From NCBI RefSeq assembly GCF_040183065.1, contig NC_091127.1, positions 23,802,391 through 23,866,390 of the forward strand: a stretch of 64,000 bases of DNA, in the 5' to 3' direction. This document shows positions 50,901 through 62,720 of this stretch, piece after piece (the stretch's first letter is position 1; each line of letters starts with the position of its first letter). The notes beneath the pieces were generated by a model that searched no databases, was not told the origin of the DNA, and was given only the letters and a program-made list of their open reading frames with translations. The stretch is from Periplaneta americana (lineage: Eukaryota > Arthropoda > Insecta > Blattodea > Blattidae). Made by a program: the position numbers and the translations under genes.

Positions 50901-51577
50901 CGAACCAGCTGTAACAATGTCACTGTAAAAATGAGTACCAATAATCCTATCAAATTTTATATAATAATGATTAAATATTACTGTATTTTGGGTCCTACCA
51001 CTAACATTCCACACTTGCTTTACTGCGATGATGGGTGCTCATTACTAACATATATACCAGAGTTGGACAATCTGAATTTAGGGGAAAATGATTACTCCAA
51101 CTGCATGACCTGTCCAACAGATGCCAGCACTTTACAGACACAGCTAACAGAAATTACCCGACACTCAATACCTCTAACCCTACTTATTAAAACAGCCTGA
51201 TATTGACGTAACTACATACTTTCTGAGTAGCTCTTTGTACTGCACTGCAAATTCTTATTCTAACCCTACTTGTATTGTCATTGAAAATGTTATCTCACTC
51301 ACAGCTACTAGGTGCTACAGTACAACACAGGTGTATCATTGTTAAGTCAGTTTCACAAATTTCCTAGCAGTAATGATTACATCTCAGTTTTCGGAATTGT
51401 GTAGTATTTTCTTTTCTGGGAGAGATTAGTATTTATAAAAATGTAGTAATTAGCACTTCTTTATATTGTCAAATGTTGCACAATTATTTGCTAAATTCCA
51501 AGGCAAAATTAACTTTTGAAATCCTTATGTGGAATGAAATAAATAATGATTATGATAATGCAAAGGCGGAAGATAAA
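47976..51577. other. intergenic 3.6 kb, no element recognised
   Basis: AT-rich, unique-looking sequence between GIGYF and the citrate synthase 3' side. No open frame here has family motifs or splice context. Confidence 0.5.
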
Positions 51578-51580
51578 CAA

Positions 51581-52375
51581 TAGGTTCGTTCCAACAGCAG
51601 TCAGGAACCGTCTGTAACCATCGTGAGCATGCGCAGTACAGAGAAAGTGTTCCAACACAATTCGAAGCAGTCCTGAACCGGAAACATGTACTGCAGTCGG
51701 GCGTTCCAACAAGCTTTTGACACAGGTTCGGAACGGTCAGAAATAGTCCGCGGATTGAAGCATGTACGGAAGAGTGCACGAGACGCGCATAAGCTCACCA
51801 ACGTCTCCCGGATACTGAAGAAAGACATGGTCGACTGTTCACATCAATGAGGTTAAAGATGAAAACTGACAGTGCAGACGAATAATAAAACTAGAGATTT
51901 AATTTAAACTTTCGCCAAAAAGAAAGGGAATGGAAATTATTTGGGTATTGAAATAGTTAATTACAATTTCAACATGCAACTTTGATTAAAAGTATAATAA
52001 ATAACGTACATACATTAATAATTAAAAAAAAAAAAAAAAAAAAAACTTTTTTTTTTAAATGACTTTTTTTACACGACATTGAATTGGCGGAATTCTTGCC
52101 TTCCATATTTTTTGTCATCTTTTTATAGAAAATGATCGAAATTCTATTTTCTGCAATTAGAATTAGCTGCGAAACGATAACAATCATCCCGTTCTTAGCA
52201 AAGATCATCACAGTCATAGCATCTCTGGATTTAGTACATAACGATCCGTGAACGCATTCCAACAGCGTCCAGTCCAGTTTGAATCCCATAGCAGATGCTC
52301 AACTAGTGCATGCGCATAAGATGGTACAGGAACCGTACATGAACTGATCCATGAACCGCTTGTTGGAACGAACCT
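51581..52375. mobile_element. TIR element with 3-bp AAT duplication
   Basis: AGGTTCGTTCCAACAGCAGT at the left and, reversed, AGGTTCGTTCCAACAAGCGG at the right. AAT at 51578-51580 and 52376-52378. 795 bp, GC-richer ends with NRF1-like GCATGCGCA words, internal A-run at 52024-52044. PIF/Harbinger-like by TSD length. Confidence 0.75.
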
Positions 52376-52378
52376 AAT

Positions 52379-53386
52379 TTAACACTTGTGCCAACATTAG
52401 ATCTCAATGCCCACTTTAACTGGAATGTTTTCTATGCTTCATTTCTATCGAATTATCCGTTTAACATATGAAATCATGCCTGTAATCCCAGGTTGTTCCA
52501 AGAAAAATATCAATGATTAAAATTATAAGCTATTTTACAGCTTCAGCATAAACAATATATTCAATAAGTTAACAAAAATGATATCACCAGGTTTTAAATT
52601 ATGCGTAGCCACAATAAAGGACTCAATGAGATATAAATAAACAAATAGAGTGAGAGGGAAAAAAGATAGGTCACAATATATATAAATATATTATATTCAC
52701 TTGTATTTACAGGTAAATGATCAAAATACAATACACTGTATTTACACTTGCGACACCTGAGGTATACAGATCATGATTAGTGGTTCTTGGTGCATGCCTT
52801 GTCCGAAGTATTTCCACCATGAACCATTAATGCCACTCAGTGCACAATGAAAACTGACTTAACAAGGTCCGGGTAAAAGCTCAGAATGAGCCAATGGCAG
52901 TAACAAAGTAAGGTCTAATACAATTCACTGCTTGTGGCTATTCGTTAACTAGTGAACCCTCTTTGTTGGGAAGAATTTGTTTGATGAGACACTTATGACA
53001 GAATCTAGCTGAAATTAAAAATATGAACAGTTTCGTGAAAACCTGGAAGAAAAAATGCAGACAATATCTTATTGATGCGCGTTTAACAAAAAGGGTTCAC
53101 ATAGTCTCTTAAAACTGAATCCTACAAAATTAAATTACTCAACTTAACGCACGCACACATGCACTCTGATTCACAAGCACAACCTCTAGAATAGAAACTC
53201 GTACTGTTCACTGGTTGGTGACGAATTTGCTGCATTACCGTGGCTGAGGGCCGAGATAGCGTGGCCCCACCATCTGCATGTGTTAATGTTATTGCGTGGA
53301 TGCAAATGGAAAGGCCATGTTTTCGGCCTGGCCACCCACTAATAGCACTGCATCTCGATCATCTACGTGTTACGCTATGAAAGTCT
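52379..53386 (-). other. citrate synthase 3' flank, probable 3' UTR
   Basis: Directly downstream of the citrate synthase stop. No repeat recognised; the poly(A) site could not be fixed. Confidence 0.35.
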
Positions 53387-53548
53387 CTAGCCTTTCAGCT
53401 GCTTCATTAGACCTTCAGTCGATAGCGACTTCGGACGCTCAATGGGCAGACCAAGGGCTCGGTCCCAGACCAGCGATGCCAGCACACCCAGAGCACGTGA
53501 CACTCCAAACAGCACGGTGTAGTAGTTCATTTCTTTCATACCATAATA
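53387..53548 (-). CDS. CS: citrate synthase terminal coding exon
   Basis: Acceptor GTTTTCAG, then 53 codons and a stop at 53389-53387. It contains [20 protein letters not shown] and [12 protein letters not shown], the conserved C-terminal helix with the substrate-contacting Arg. Confidence 0.96.
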   Translation of the reverse strand, partial: YYGMKEMNYYTVLFGVSRALGVLASLVWDRALGLPIERPKSLSTEGLMKQLKG

Positions 53549-56009
53549 CTGAAAACATAATATACAATGCACATTTGTCTTTCAATTGACTTAAAAATTT
53601 AGTGGTCCTAGTTGTAAGAACTGCACACACTATCTACACAGCCAATCATTCCACACAGGAATGTGATATGATATACAGTAGAACTTGGTTATAGCGACCT
53701 CGTTTTGTGCGACACCTCGCCTATAACGTCAAATATTCTGTGGTCCCAACTAATTCCCTGTAAGACATATGCTTTTCTACCTTGCTTAATACAACAAACA
53801 TATATGCGTCTACCTCGCATATAATGTCATTTTCAACCTCAGTTTGGAATAAGATTTTCTAAGAACCGAAGTATTTTAAGAAATATTTTGTTGAAATCTG
53901 ACCCTGACAAATTCTTTACAGTCTCCTTCTGTCATAGACCCCTGGAATGCAGGCGGATTCCCCACCCCATTGTAACCTGCCCGAATTCATGCGGTATTAG
54001 ATCAGTTTCGACAGGAAGTTTTCACTAAGTGCACGCATTTTAACGCAGTATGGCCACTAAAAGAAGTGAGTGACACTTTAGAAGTCATTCGAATTGTGAA
54101 CATGTTCTATGAAGCTAGGGAAGGGAGCAGTGAAATTGCAACTGAAATTATGAACATAGAATGTAATTTAGCACTACAAAATGTGTATTGGGCAAGTAGA
54201 AGACAACAGAGCAAAATGACTGATTACTTCACATCCTTCTTCACGAAACTCCAGAGAAAGAAATCAGGTAGTGTCAGGTCTGGGGAATTTGGAGGCCACA
54301 TAATTGGCTCTCTTCGACCACACCAGTTGCTACCAAAATGTGTCATCCAAATAATAATGTACAACCCGTTTCAGCTCACGTTACCCGCGGTGTCTTTGTG
54401 AACCATCCGTTACATACACTGTACAGTCGCGAGAGAATATTAGTCTATCATTTATACTCTACTGAAGCATTTTAATACTGCATTAGTAATTCATTTAGTT
54501 GTAATATCTTTTAACATGCTGTGTATTGAATGAAACGTTTCGTGTTTACATGCCGTTGACACATTCTAATACTGCATTAGTGATTTATTTAGTTGTAGTA
54601 TCATTGAATACACTGTGCATTCAATCAAGTTCAGTTTAGGTTTTATATAACCGAATCCATAAGATAGCCTAATGTACTGTGTGGAATTTTCAGGGAAGGA
54701 TTGCAATTGTGACAAAATATGGAAACTCCTCCAAAGAAGAAACCATTTCCGAAAGTGTACAATTCTCAAAGCAGGAAGATAATTTATAATGTATTGAAAT
54801 TTTGTAGAGAGGAAAAAAGGGCGGGTTTCATTCTACCTTTAACAAAAGCAGTAGAAAGAGCAGCAAAAGCCGTTGGGGTAAGCGAAAAAACAATAAAAAC
54901 AATTGGGAAAGTGTGTGAAAGAACAGAAAAACTAGGAATTCAAATATCAACTTCCGGTAAAAACCCAAGACGCACAAAAGTAGTAGAGCTAGATGACTTT
55001 AACAGGTACTACAGACGTCAAGGAATCCTGTTATACTATGATCGCTTCCATTCTACTGCTGCATGGTATGCGAGAACCTACATACTGTCTATAACATTGC
55101 GACACATACTGTACTATGTTCGCTACCCCCGCAACTCCGCTTGCTGCCAATAGTCACCGTAGTTCTGATGTAAACAGAGACGGTAGCGACATCACACCGA
55201 GAGGTAACATGAAGTGGAACAGGTAGTACGTCTGTTACTCATAAGGGGGTGCACCTTTCTGTTGGAACACGATACCCATGTTGTTTTCCTGTTGCAGTTG
55301 TGGTTCGAGAAAGTTTTTCAACATGTCCAGGTATGGTCCTGATCGAACCGTTTCCTCTGCGAAGATAAACGGCCCATACAGATTACAGCGACTTACCACA
55401 CACCAAACATTAACTTTAGGACTAGCCTATTCCAATTCATGAGACTTGCGGATTTACACGTCCCCATATAATTGTATTATGGGTATTCACTCTCCCACTG
55501 ACATGGAAAGTTGCTTCATCATAAAATACCCATCTATTCAAGAAGCATTTTGTTTATTTCGTATTACTGAGCAACTTCTTTTGTTTCTTGTGGGGTAACA
55601 ATGATAATACAAAACTCCTGTGCTTCAGCATCACATTGAAACTGAAATGAATTCTACAGCACACCCCCATTACAAATTTTATAGTCATTTTATTTTATGT
55701 CTTCTCAAATGGATCAGACTGTATATTAGGGGTTGTGGGGAGTGGGGGAAGAGGAAGAAGGAAAATGGAAACCTGTAATTCACATGTTCTTCATACATTG
55801 CTTTTGAGGAAATGCTCTCAATTCTTTATGCTATTGCAACATCTCTTACCTGAAGTAGAACACCTGAGTGGGCATCCACATTGGGCCATGGGTTTTTGAC
55901 TTTTCCGGTCTCCATGAGAATGGGAGGAACCACTTTGTAGACCTGAGATACTAACTGTAAAAAAACAAGTCACTTCTTCAGCATTCACATTTTCATAGCA
56001 GTAGCAGCA

Positions 56010-56067
<58 letters not shown>

Positions 56068-56100
56068 AGCAATGAGAAGGTGAACAATCACTATTAGTAC

Positions 56101-56138
<38 letters not shown>

Positions 56139-56423
56139 CACACAAGACTTTATTGTACTTATTATAGTACATTACAGTTTCGCTAAATTGTTATAGAAAT
56201 TGAAACATATGCTTGGGTTCATGTCCATTGACGGTCCCAACTTACAAACAAAAGAAAATGACAAATGCACAAGAATATAAAATAGTGATGTTCCTATTAC
56301 CCGTTCAGTCTCAAGTCACTATGTCTTTTCCCTCTCAGTTTTCTTTGTGTGAGGTTTGACGGGGAATTAGCCTACACACTATTTAATGGCATTAAATTAA
56401 ATGAAATTATTAATATTAATATT

Positions 56424-56461
<38 letters not shown>

Positions 56462-59400
56462 CAACAACAACAACAATGTATATATGCGAATACTCCGCAT
56501 ATATTTTTTCCGGAATTTAGCAAAGAAAAACTGGGGTGTGTGCATTACTTGAAATAAGGTTGGTACCACTTCGCCTCAAACACTTTTTAAATTTTCTCTC
56601 CTATAATTACGGTGCGTGGATTATTCGATGGCACAGAGTATTCGCATATATACAGTAATTATAAAAATTTCCAGAAATATACAAAAAGTGTGACAATGAA
56701 ACTGCTCAAACACAAATGCATAACAGCACCAGAAATAAATAACTAGAAATGTTAAAAACAGACGTTTTCTGGCTTAACTGAGCAGTTATGTAAATGGTCT
56801 TATTCATTACAACAGGAGTTATCAAACTCTTTGAGATTGCGTTCCATTCATATGTCACATAAAAAAAAACAACAAACCAAATTCGATTTGGTGTTATTTT
56901 TTAAAAGAAAAAAAGTCATTTACATTATTAGCTTGTATTCTTTCAAATATAAAAATACAAAATTACAATAAAATGAATATGTACACATACTGAAAATTTG
57001 CATGTTGTGCTTCACTATATATTATAAATTTTAGTTTCTCCTTATAGGTGTGATGTCCAAGACTAAGACCAGCAATGCAAAGTTTGAGAATCCCTGCATT
57101 ACAACATGGTAATTGCAGATGATTATCTGGATTTGTAAAAGTTTCAATGTAATGGGGTGTGACATTCATGACCAGTATAAAATCTAAACAAAGAAACATC
57201 TTTCCTTCAATCACTATTGAACTTACTTAAAGTCAGTATGTCAGTATGTGCAAATCCCTTCTCAGTTGCAACTTTTAACTTCACATTAAAGTAGAAATTC
57301 TCTTTCGTTTCCTTTCTTTCAGATTACTTAGAAGACAGACATTAACTGTTGTTTGTAAATCATAATATAATTACTCGAAATGTTATTGTACGTTTCCAAA
57401 TTAAAATTGTGAATTTAATTACAGCACAGGTAGTTAAAATAAAATATGTTTTACTAATTCTGTAAAAATACCATTCTAAAAAAAGGGTAAAGGTATCCCT
57501 GTAACATGCCATGGAGGTAGAGCCCCATGCTTTCCATGACCTCGGCACTAGAATGAGGTGGTATGGTCGGCACCACGCTCTGACCGCCTTTTACCCCCAG
57601 GAAAGACCTGGTACTCAATTTTATAGGAGGCTGAGTGAACCTTGGGCCGTTCTGAAAGTTTGGCAATGAGAAAAAATCCTGTCACCACCTGGGATCGAAC
57701 CCTGGACCTTCCAGTCCATAGCCAGCTGCTCTACCAACTGAGCTACCTGGCCGCAAAAAAAACTCTATATTTGCAAAAATTTGTTAATGTGTATTTGCTA
57801 ATACATAGTAAATTTCATGGTTATTAAGGATATGCATTTTAACTTCTATTCTTGACTTGTTCTTTTCATATTAATTGAGAACTCCCTATAAAAAAAACTT
57901 GCATTTAAGGAGAAATGTGGGGGAAATAGTGCCTCAGAAATTCGTTAGAAAGCGGTTTTACTATCTGCTAGCCATGTGGCTTTCCGTGTAGTATTACAAG
58001 CTGTGTTGTAATCAGTACACGTCATTTCAGTTATCTCACACTTCCTCCTCCTTTTCCTCACTGCAGTATTACACATTCTTACACTGCAAACGAAGTAATA
58101 CTTTATTTTGGACAATTGGATGGAGGGTCCGTTGTGCCTACCTCTTTTACATTAGGTATCTAATACTGACACTCCAGTTATATTCCGTCCTGCAAGTTTA
58201 ATGATCTTATGAACACTTCAGAATGTTCGCAACGATGTTAGGAGCTAATTTCCTTCCCTCTAGATTTGAGACCAAAGATCACTGCACTTTCACAAGCCTA
58301 CACAGACATCTGCCCACAAAGCAGAACTGAGCAAGGGAATAGCTGAAAATTTTCTCTGTATTTTCTCAGGATTTTCTTCTATTACAACATGTGGTGTTCA
58401 ACTTTATTTTCCTTCTAAAGGAAGCTATGTTAAGGATGTTTTTTTTTTTTTATCCAATGCCACCAGGTTGTCTTTTCGACATTTCTGGTCTTCTCTCCTG
58501 GCTGTGGCTTAATTGTAACCCACTTCTGAGGTTGGGGCGCCTGGAAGGCAGAGTTACATTACCCCGATGATGTGATAGGATGATTATGATAATGTATTGC
58601 CAGGAGAGGTCTTAAATCTAAACTTAACCTAAATTCCAGACCATGGACGAACACAGGAATAATCCCCTTTAAGGAAAAATTCCTGTGCTCTAACCGGGAA
58701 TCGAACCCGGGACCTCATGAACTATAGCCAGAAGCTCTGACCAGTAGACCATGAGGCTGACCATGTTAAGGATGTTTACGGCCCTTAAAAAAATAAGTTG
58801 CCTGTGACTGGGTTTGGGCTCATGATCTCATGTGATCTACTTGCAATAAATATGGTAACTATTAGACCTTAAGCCACTGCAGTGCTACCTATGTAAAGAC
58901 ATCGATACGAATGATATATGAATAAATATTATAGATTTAGGGGGGGGGGGGGAGGCAGAGAGAAATTAGTGCAAAATACTTAATTCGAGTTGCACTCTCC
59001 CTTGCACTGTATGTAATCTATACAGTGTTTACTTGCTTAATTCACGCACTTTTTTTCCATACTTTTGTGTTCTAAATTGGGGGTGCAAGGTTTATGCAAG
59101 GAAAGTTACAGAATACTACAGCTCACAAGAAAAAATTGATATTCTACACTGGATTTTATCATGTTATTTATTTAGCGAAAGGAATGACAATTTACAGTGA
59201 TGTATTATGCGTCCTTTGAGACAGAGATTCCTTCTGTTTCCTCTAATAACGCACATTGAGTTCCGCAATTGTGAACTCACATCCAGCTGCTCTGTTGCCA
59301 TGTTTTTCAGCGTCTTCTATAACTTTCAATTTGAAACTCGCTGTATGACTTAATATTTAGTTTTATTCATGACTATTTTAACTGATATTATAACCAGAGC

Positions 59401-62400
59401 CTGGAATTTTAGGTGCTAAAAGTTTGACACTGAGTGTAGATGAATAGATGTGGTACCCATGAAAAGGGTTTTAAACCTAATTCACAAGAATCCGATATGT
59501 AATAACAGACAACAGAGTCACAAGGACTGAGCAATAAATCTTGTAAACCGTGTGCTAATTTGCAAGTGGTGGCTAAAGAGGATTAAGGACCTTTAACGGA
59601 ACCAAAGGAAAATATGAATGACAAGAATGACATCTGGAAGTGGGGGCATGCTCCGTCGAGACTTGATCACGTGTCCCACAAAGGGCAGGGTGTGCGTGGA
59701 AGGATCGGGCGACACAACAAATGAAGTTGCGCACGCATCTACTTTCTAGGGCATGTGCTGTGACGAAGGGAGAGGGGGAAGTAAAGCAGCTGGTGACTGA
59801 GGGGAGAAATCCAGAGAAGTCTGGATAGGCGCCATCTTCTCGGCATCTGTAGATTGATCGCGAAATCGTAATTTCTCGAAACTATGGTTTAGTAATAAAT
59901 ACAGGACGTGAGGAGAAGAGAGTTGTCAGCAAGCAGTGTGTAGCAGTGAAGCCAGCTTCGAGACCGGAGTTCGACTTGAGTGTTTGTCCGCGACTGTGCG
60001 GTGGGAGCAACGCAGTTGGAAGACTTGAGTTCGAGTGCAGTGGACTGTCCCCGGAAGGCCTGAGTTCGAGTGCAGTGGACTGTCTCGAGAAGTCTTGGGT
60101 TCGATATACTGTGAACTTGAATGAACAAGCTAGAGGACGAGCCAAGGCAACGAACTGTGAACTGACAGTTCTGTTTTGTAAATAATACTTTGTGAACATT
60201 ACATTGTTGTTCTCAATAATCCGAGTGAATTGTCATTGTCGTCTGTGGAGTGCAATAACGAATACTGTGTTGCTGTGTGGAGTGGAAATCCCATTGTTAA
60301 AGGGAGTGTTTAAAGTCAATTATAGAAAGTGATTATTGTTGAAACAATAAAGTTACAATATTTATAAACCTCAGCAAGAAACTTTCTGTGGACTTTCTGA
60401 CCAGGAGATAACGTCCTCACCCAATTATACATCAGTAAAATGTTTAATGATAATAAAAGGAAAAGAAATCCTGATTGCTTACCTTGAAGAGAGGGTCACT
60501 GGGAAGGTGCTTCTTTGCAAACTCCCTCTGACAGGTGTAACGGGGATCTGTCTTCCTAAGGACAGCATGCCCATAACCTGGCACGACCTGTCCACTTTTC
60601 AATGTCTTCCAAATGAATTCCTTAAGCTTGTCATCTGTTACATTATCACCAAGCTCCTGCTGCATTTTTTTCAGGAACACTAGTACCTGAAATACGGAAA
60701 TGAGAAATTGTCCTTCGATGTTCTATATTTACATTTAGGTACAAAAATAACAGCAACAAGGGAGACAATCGAAGTGAAATACAAGACTATAAAAGAAGTG
60801 TCAAAAGTACTGTAAACTCACCTCCTGGTTGGCTAAACCGTGAAGGGGGCCCGCAAGACCATTCATACCTGCTGCAAAGGAGAGGTAGGGGTCAGACAGA
60901 GCAGAGCCTACCAAGTGCACAGTGTGGGCACTCACGTTGCCACCTTCGTGGTCACTATAACAGAAACACAAATTATTCAGAAGTGTGTTCACAATAAGTA
61001 TGGTTTAAATAACTGGGTCATTCAGATACTAGTGACCTACAAATATCCACACGAAAAATGTGTGTACCTTTTTTACAAGGCTTATAACTAGGGCTAGGAA
61101 CTTGATGAAATATATCCCCCCCCCCCTCCCCCTAGACATCACAGACAATGCAGGATGGAATATAAAACTCGTTTCACTTCAACACGAACCAATATAGTCT
61201 ACTTTTATTTTCCATTTTTCGGTCTTTTATTATCTACTGGTCATTGTTAGGAACATTCTACTTTTTGTCGCATTTTTGCCCTTTTCTGCCTTTGAACAGA
61301 CATTTTTACAGTGCAGTCGTAGTCTATATTCGAGAACCTACTGCAGATTGCTTAGGTCAGCGTTTCTCAAGCTTTTCTGAAGTGGGGACCACTTTTTTAA
61401 GTCAGAAGAGTTCCGCGGACCACCTTACTCTTGTTCCCTTCGAAAGAAAATTTATCATTTATGTAGCATATTTTAATATCAATATACTTACATTTTAATA
61501 TAGAAATAATTAATTAAAATTAATTTGATTCAATTAATTTTATATTAGTATTAACTAATTAAGTTAATTTTAACAGATGAAAATTTCTTATATCGTCATC
61601 TGCAAAAAGAGAAATAAAAAAATTAATGCAGAAACATCCGATTTTAATAAGTAAAGATGCAATTTTGCATGTTCTATTATTGGTGTACGACGTACAGTAC
61701 GTGCCCATTTCAATGTGCAGACTGGGTGTCAGCAAAACTATTAAGAAAGTCATAAATACATGAAAAGTTTCGGTACTTTGGTCCTATTATGAATTCGGGT
61801 AGTCCCTAGCTGGGTAACAGGCACAGCGCCAGATGAGCACGGAAAAGATGGCAAGAAACACCACGTTCATAGTGCTTTAAATCCCTCTTTTTTTTTGCTG
61901 AGAGTAGAGTGGGAAGGCGATAGACGGGTAGGGTAAATAAATTTCATAAAATGTCAGTACTGGGAGAAAAAGTGAAATGCGATTGCCATGTGTCATTTCC
62001 AAACTCTGAGATTTTCAGCTATAGTGTGACACGCAATTCATTTGAATTTTATTTTTTCTTCTGTCTTTTTTGAAGGACCACAAGAGCAGATCTCGAGGAC
62101 CACAGGTGGTCTGCGGACCATAGTTTGAGAAACGCTGGCTTAGAGTGCTTATGCAATTTGATTGAGTCATACAGATATTTTCCCTATGGTTGCATCAGCC
62201 TCAACTCCAGGTCACGTGTGTTACGTGCTTTCCCCAATTGAACACAACAGAACAAATACTGTAGCCGCAGTGCCCACAGTCAGCATATTGGATCTCACAA
62301 GTAAAGACATAAAAATAACGAAAGTAAAGTAACAGGCGATGCTTCAAACCTGAGAACCTACGAACGGAGATGGCTCTCTACTGCAATGCTGAATTAGAGA

Positions 62401-62681
62401 TATGTTGGTAATTTCAATTCCTCCTAATATTTAAGTGTGCACTGACGTGATTTCGGAGACATTCAATAATAATTTTTTAAATTATGGTTTATTTAACGAC
62501 GCTCGCAACTGGCGAGGTTATATAGCGTCGTCGGTGTGCCGGAGTTTTGTCTTGCAGGAGTTCTTTTACATGCCAGTAAATCTACTGACATGAGCCTGTC
62601 ACAATTAAAAAATGCCATCAGCCTAGGCTGGGATCGAACCAGCAACCTCGAGCACAGAATGCCAGCGCTACCCAGGCCAAC

Positions 62682-62720
<39 letters not shown>

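Noticed and set aside
55818..56087. Poly-Tyr open frame on the minus strand
   Set aside because: Partly (TAA)n microsatellite. Only 55850-55954 within it is coding (citrate synthase exon, same frame), and the ORF as a unit is not a gene.
56349..56569. Poly-Asn and poly-Leu open frames
   Set aside because: Microsatellite translation.
57690..57755. tRNA gene resembling tRNA with GGTAGCTCAGTTGGTAGAGC
   Set aside because: Continuous with a SINE body found also at 40.4 kb, and no proper 3' acceptor strand.
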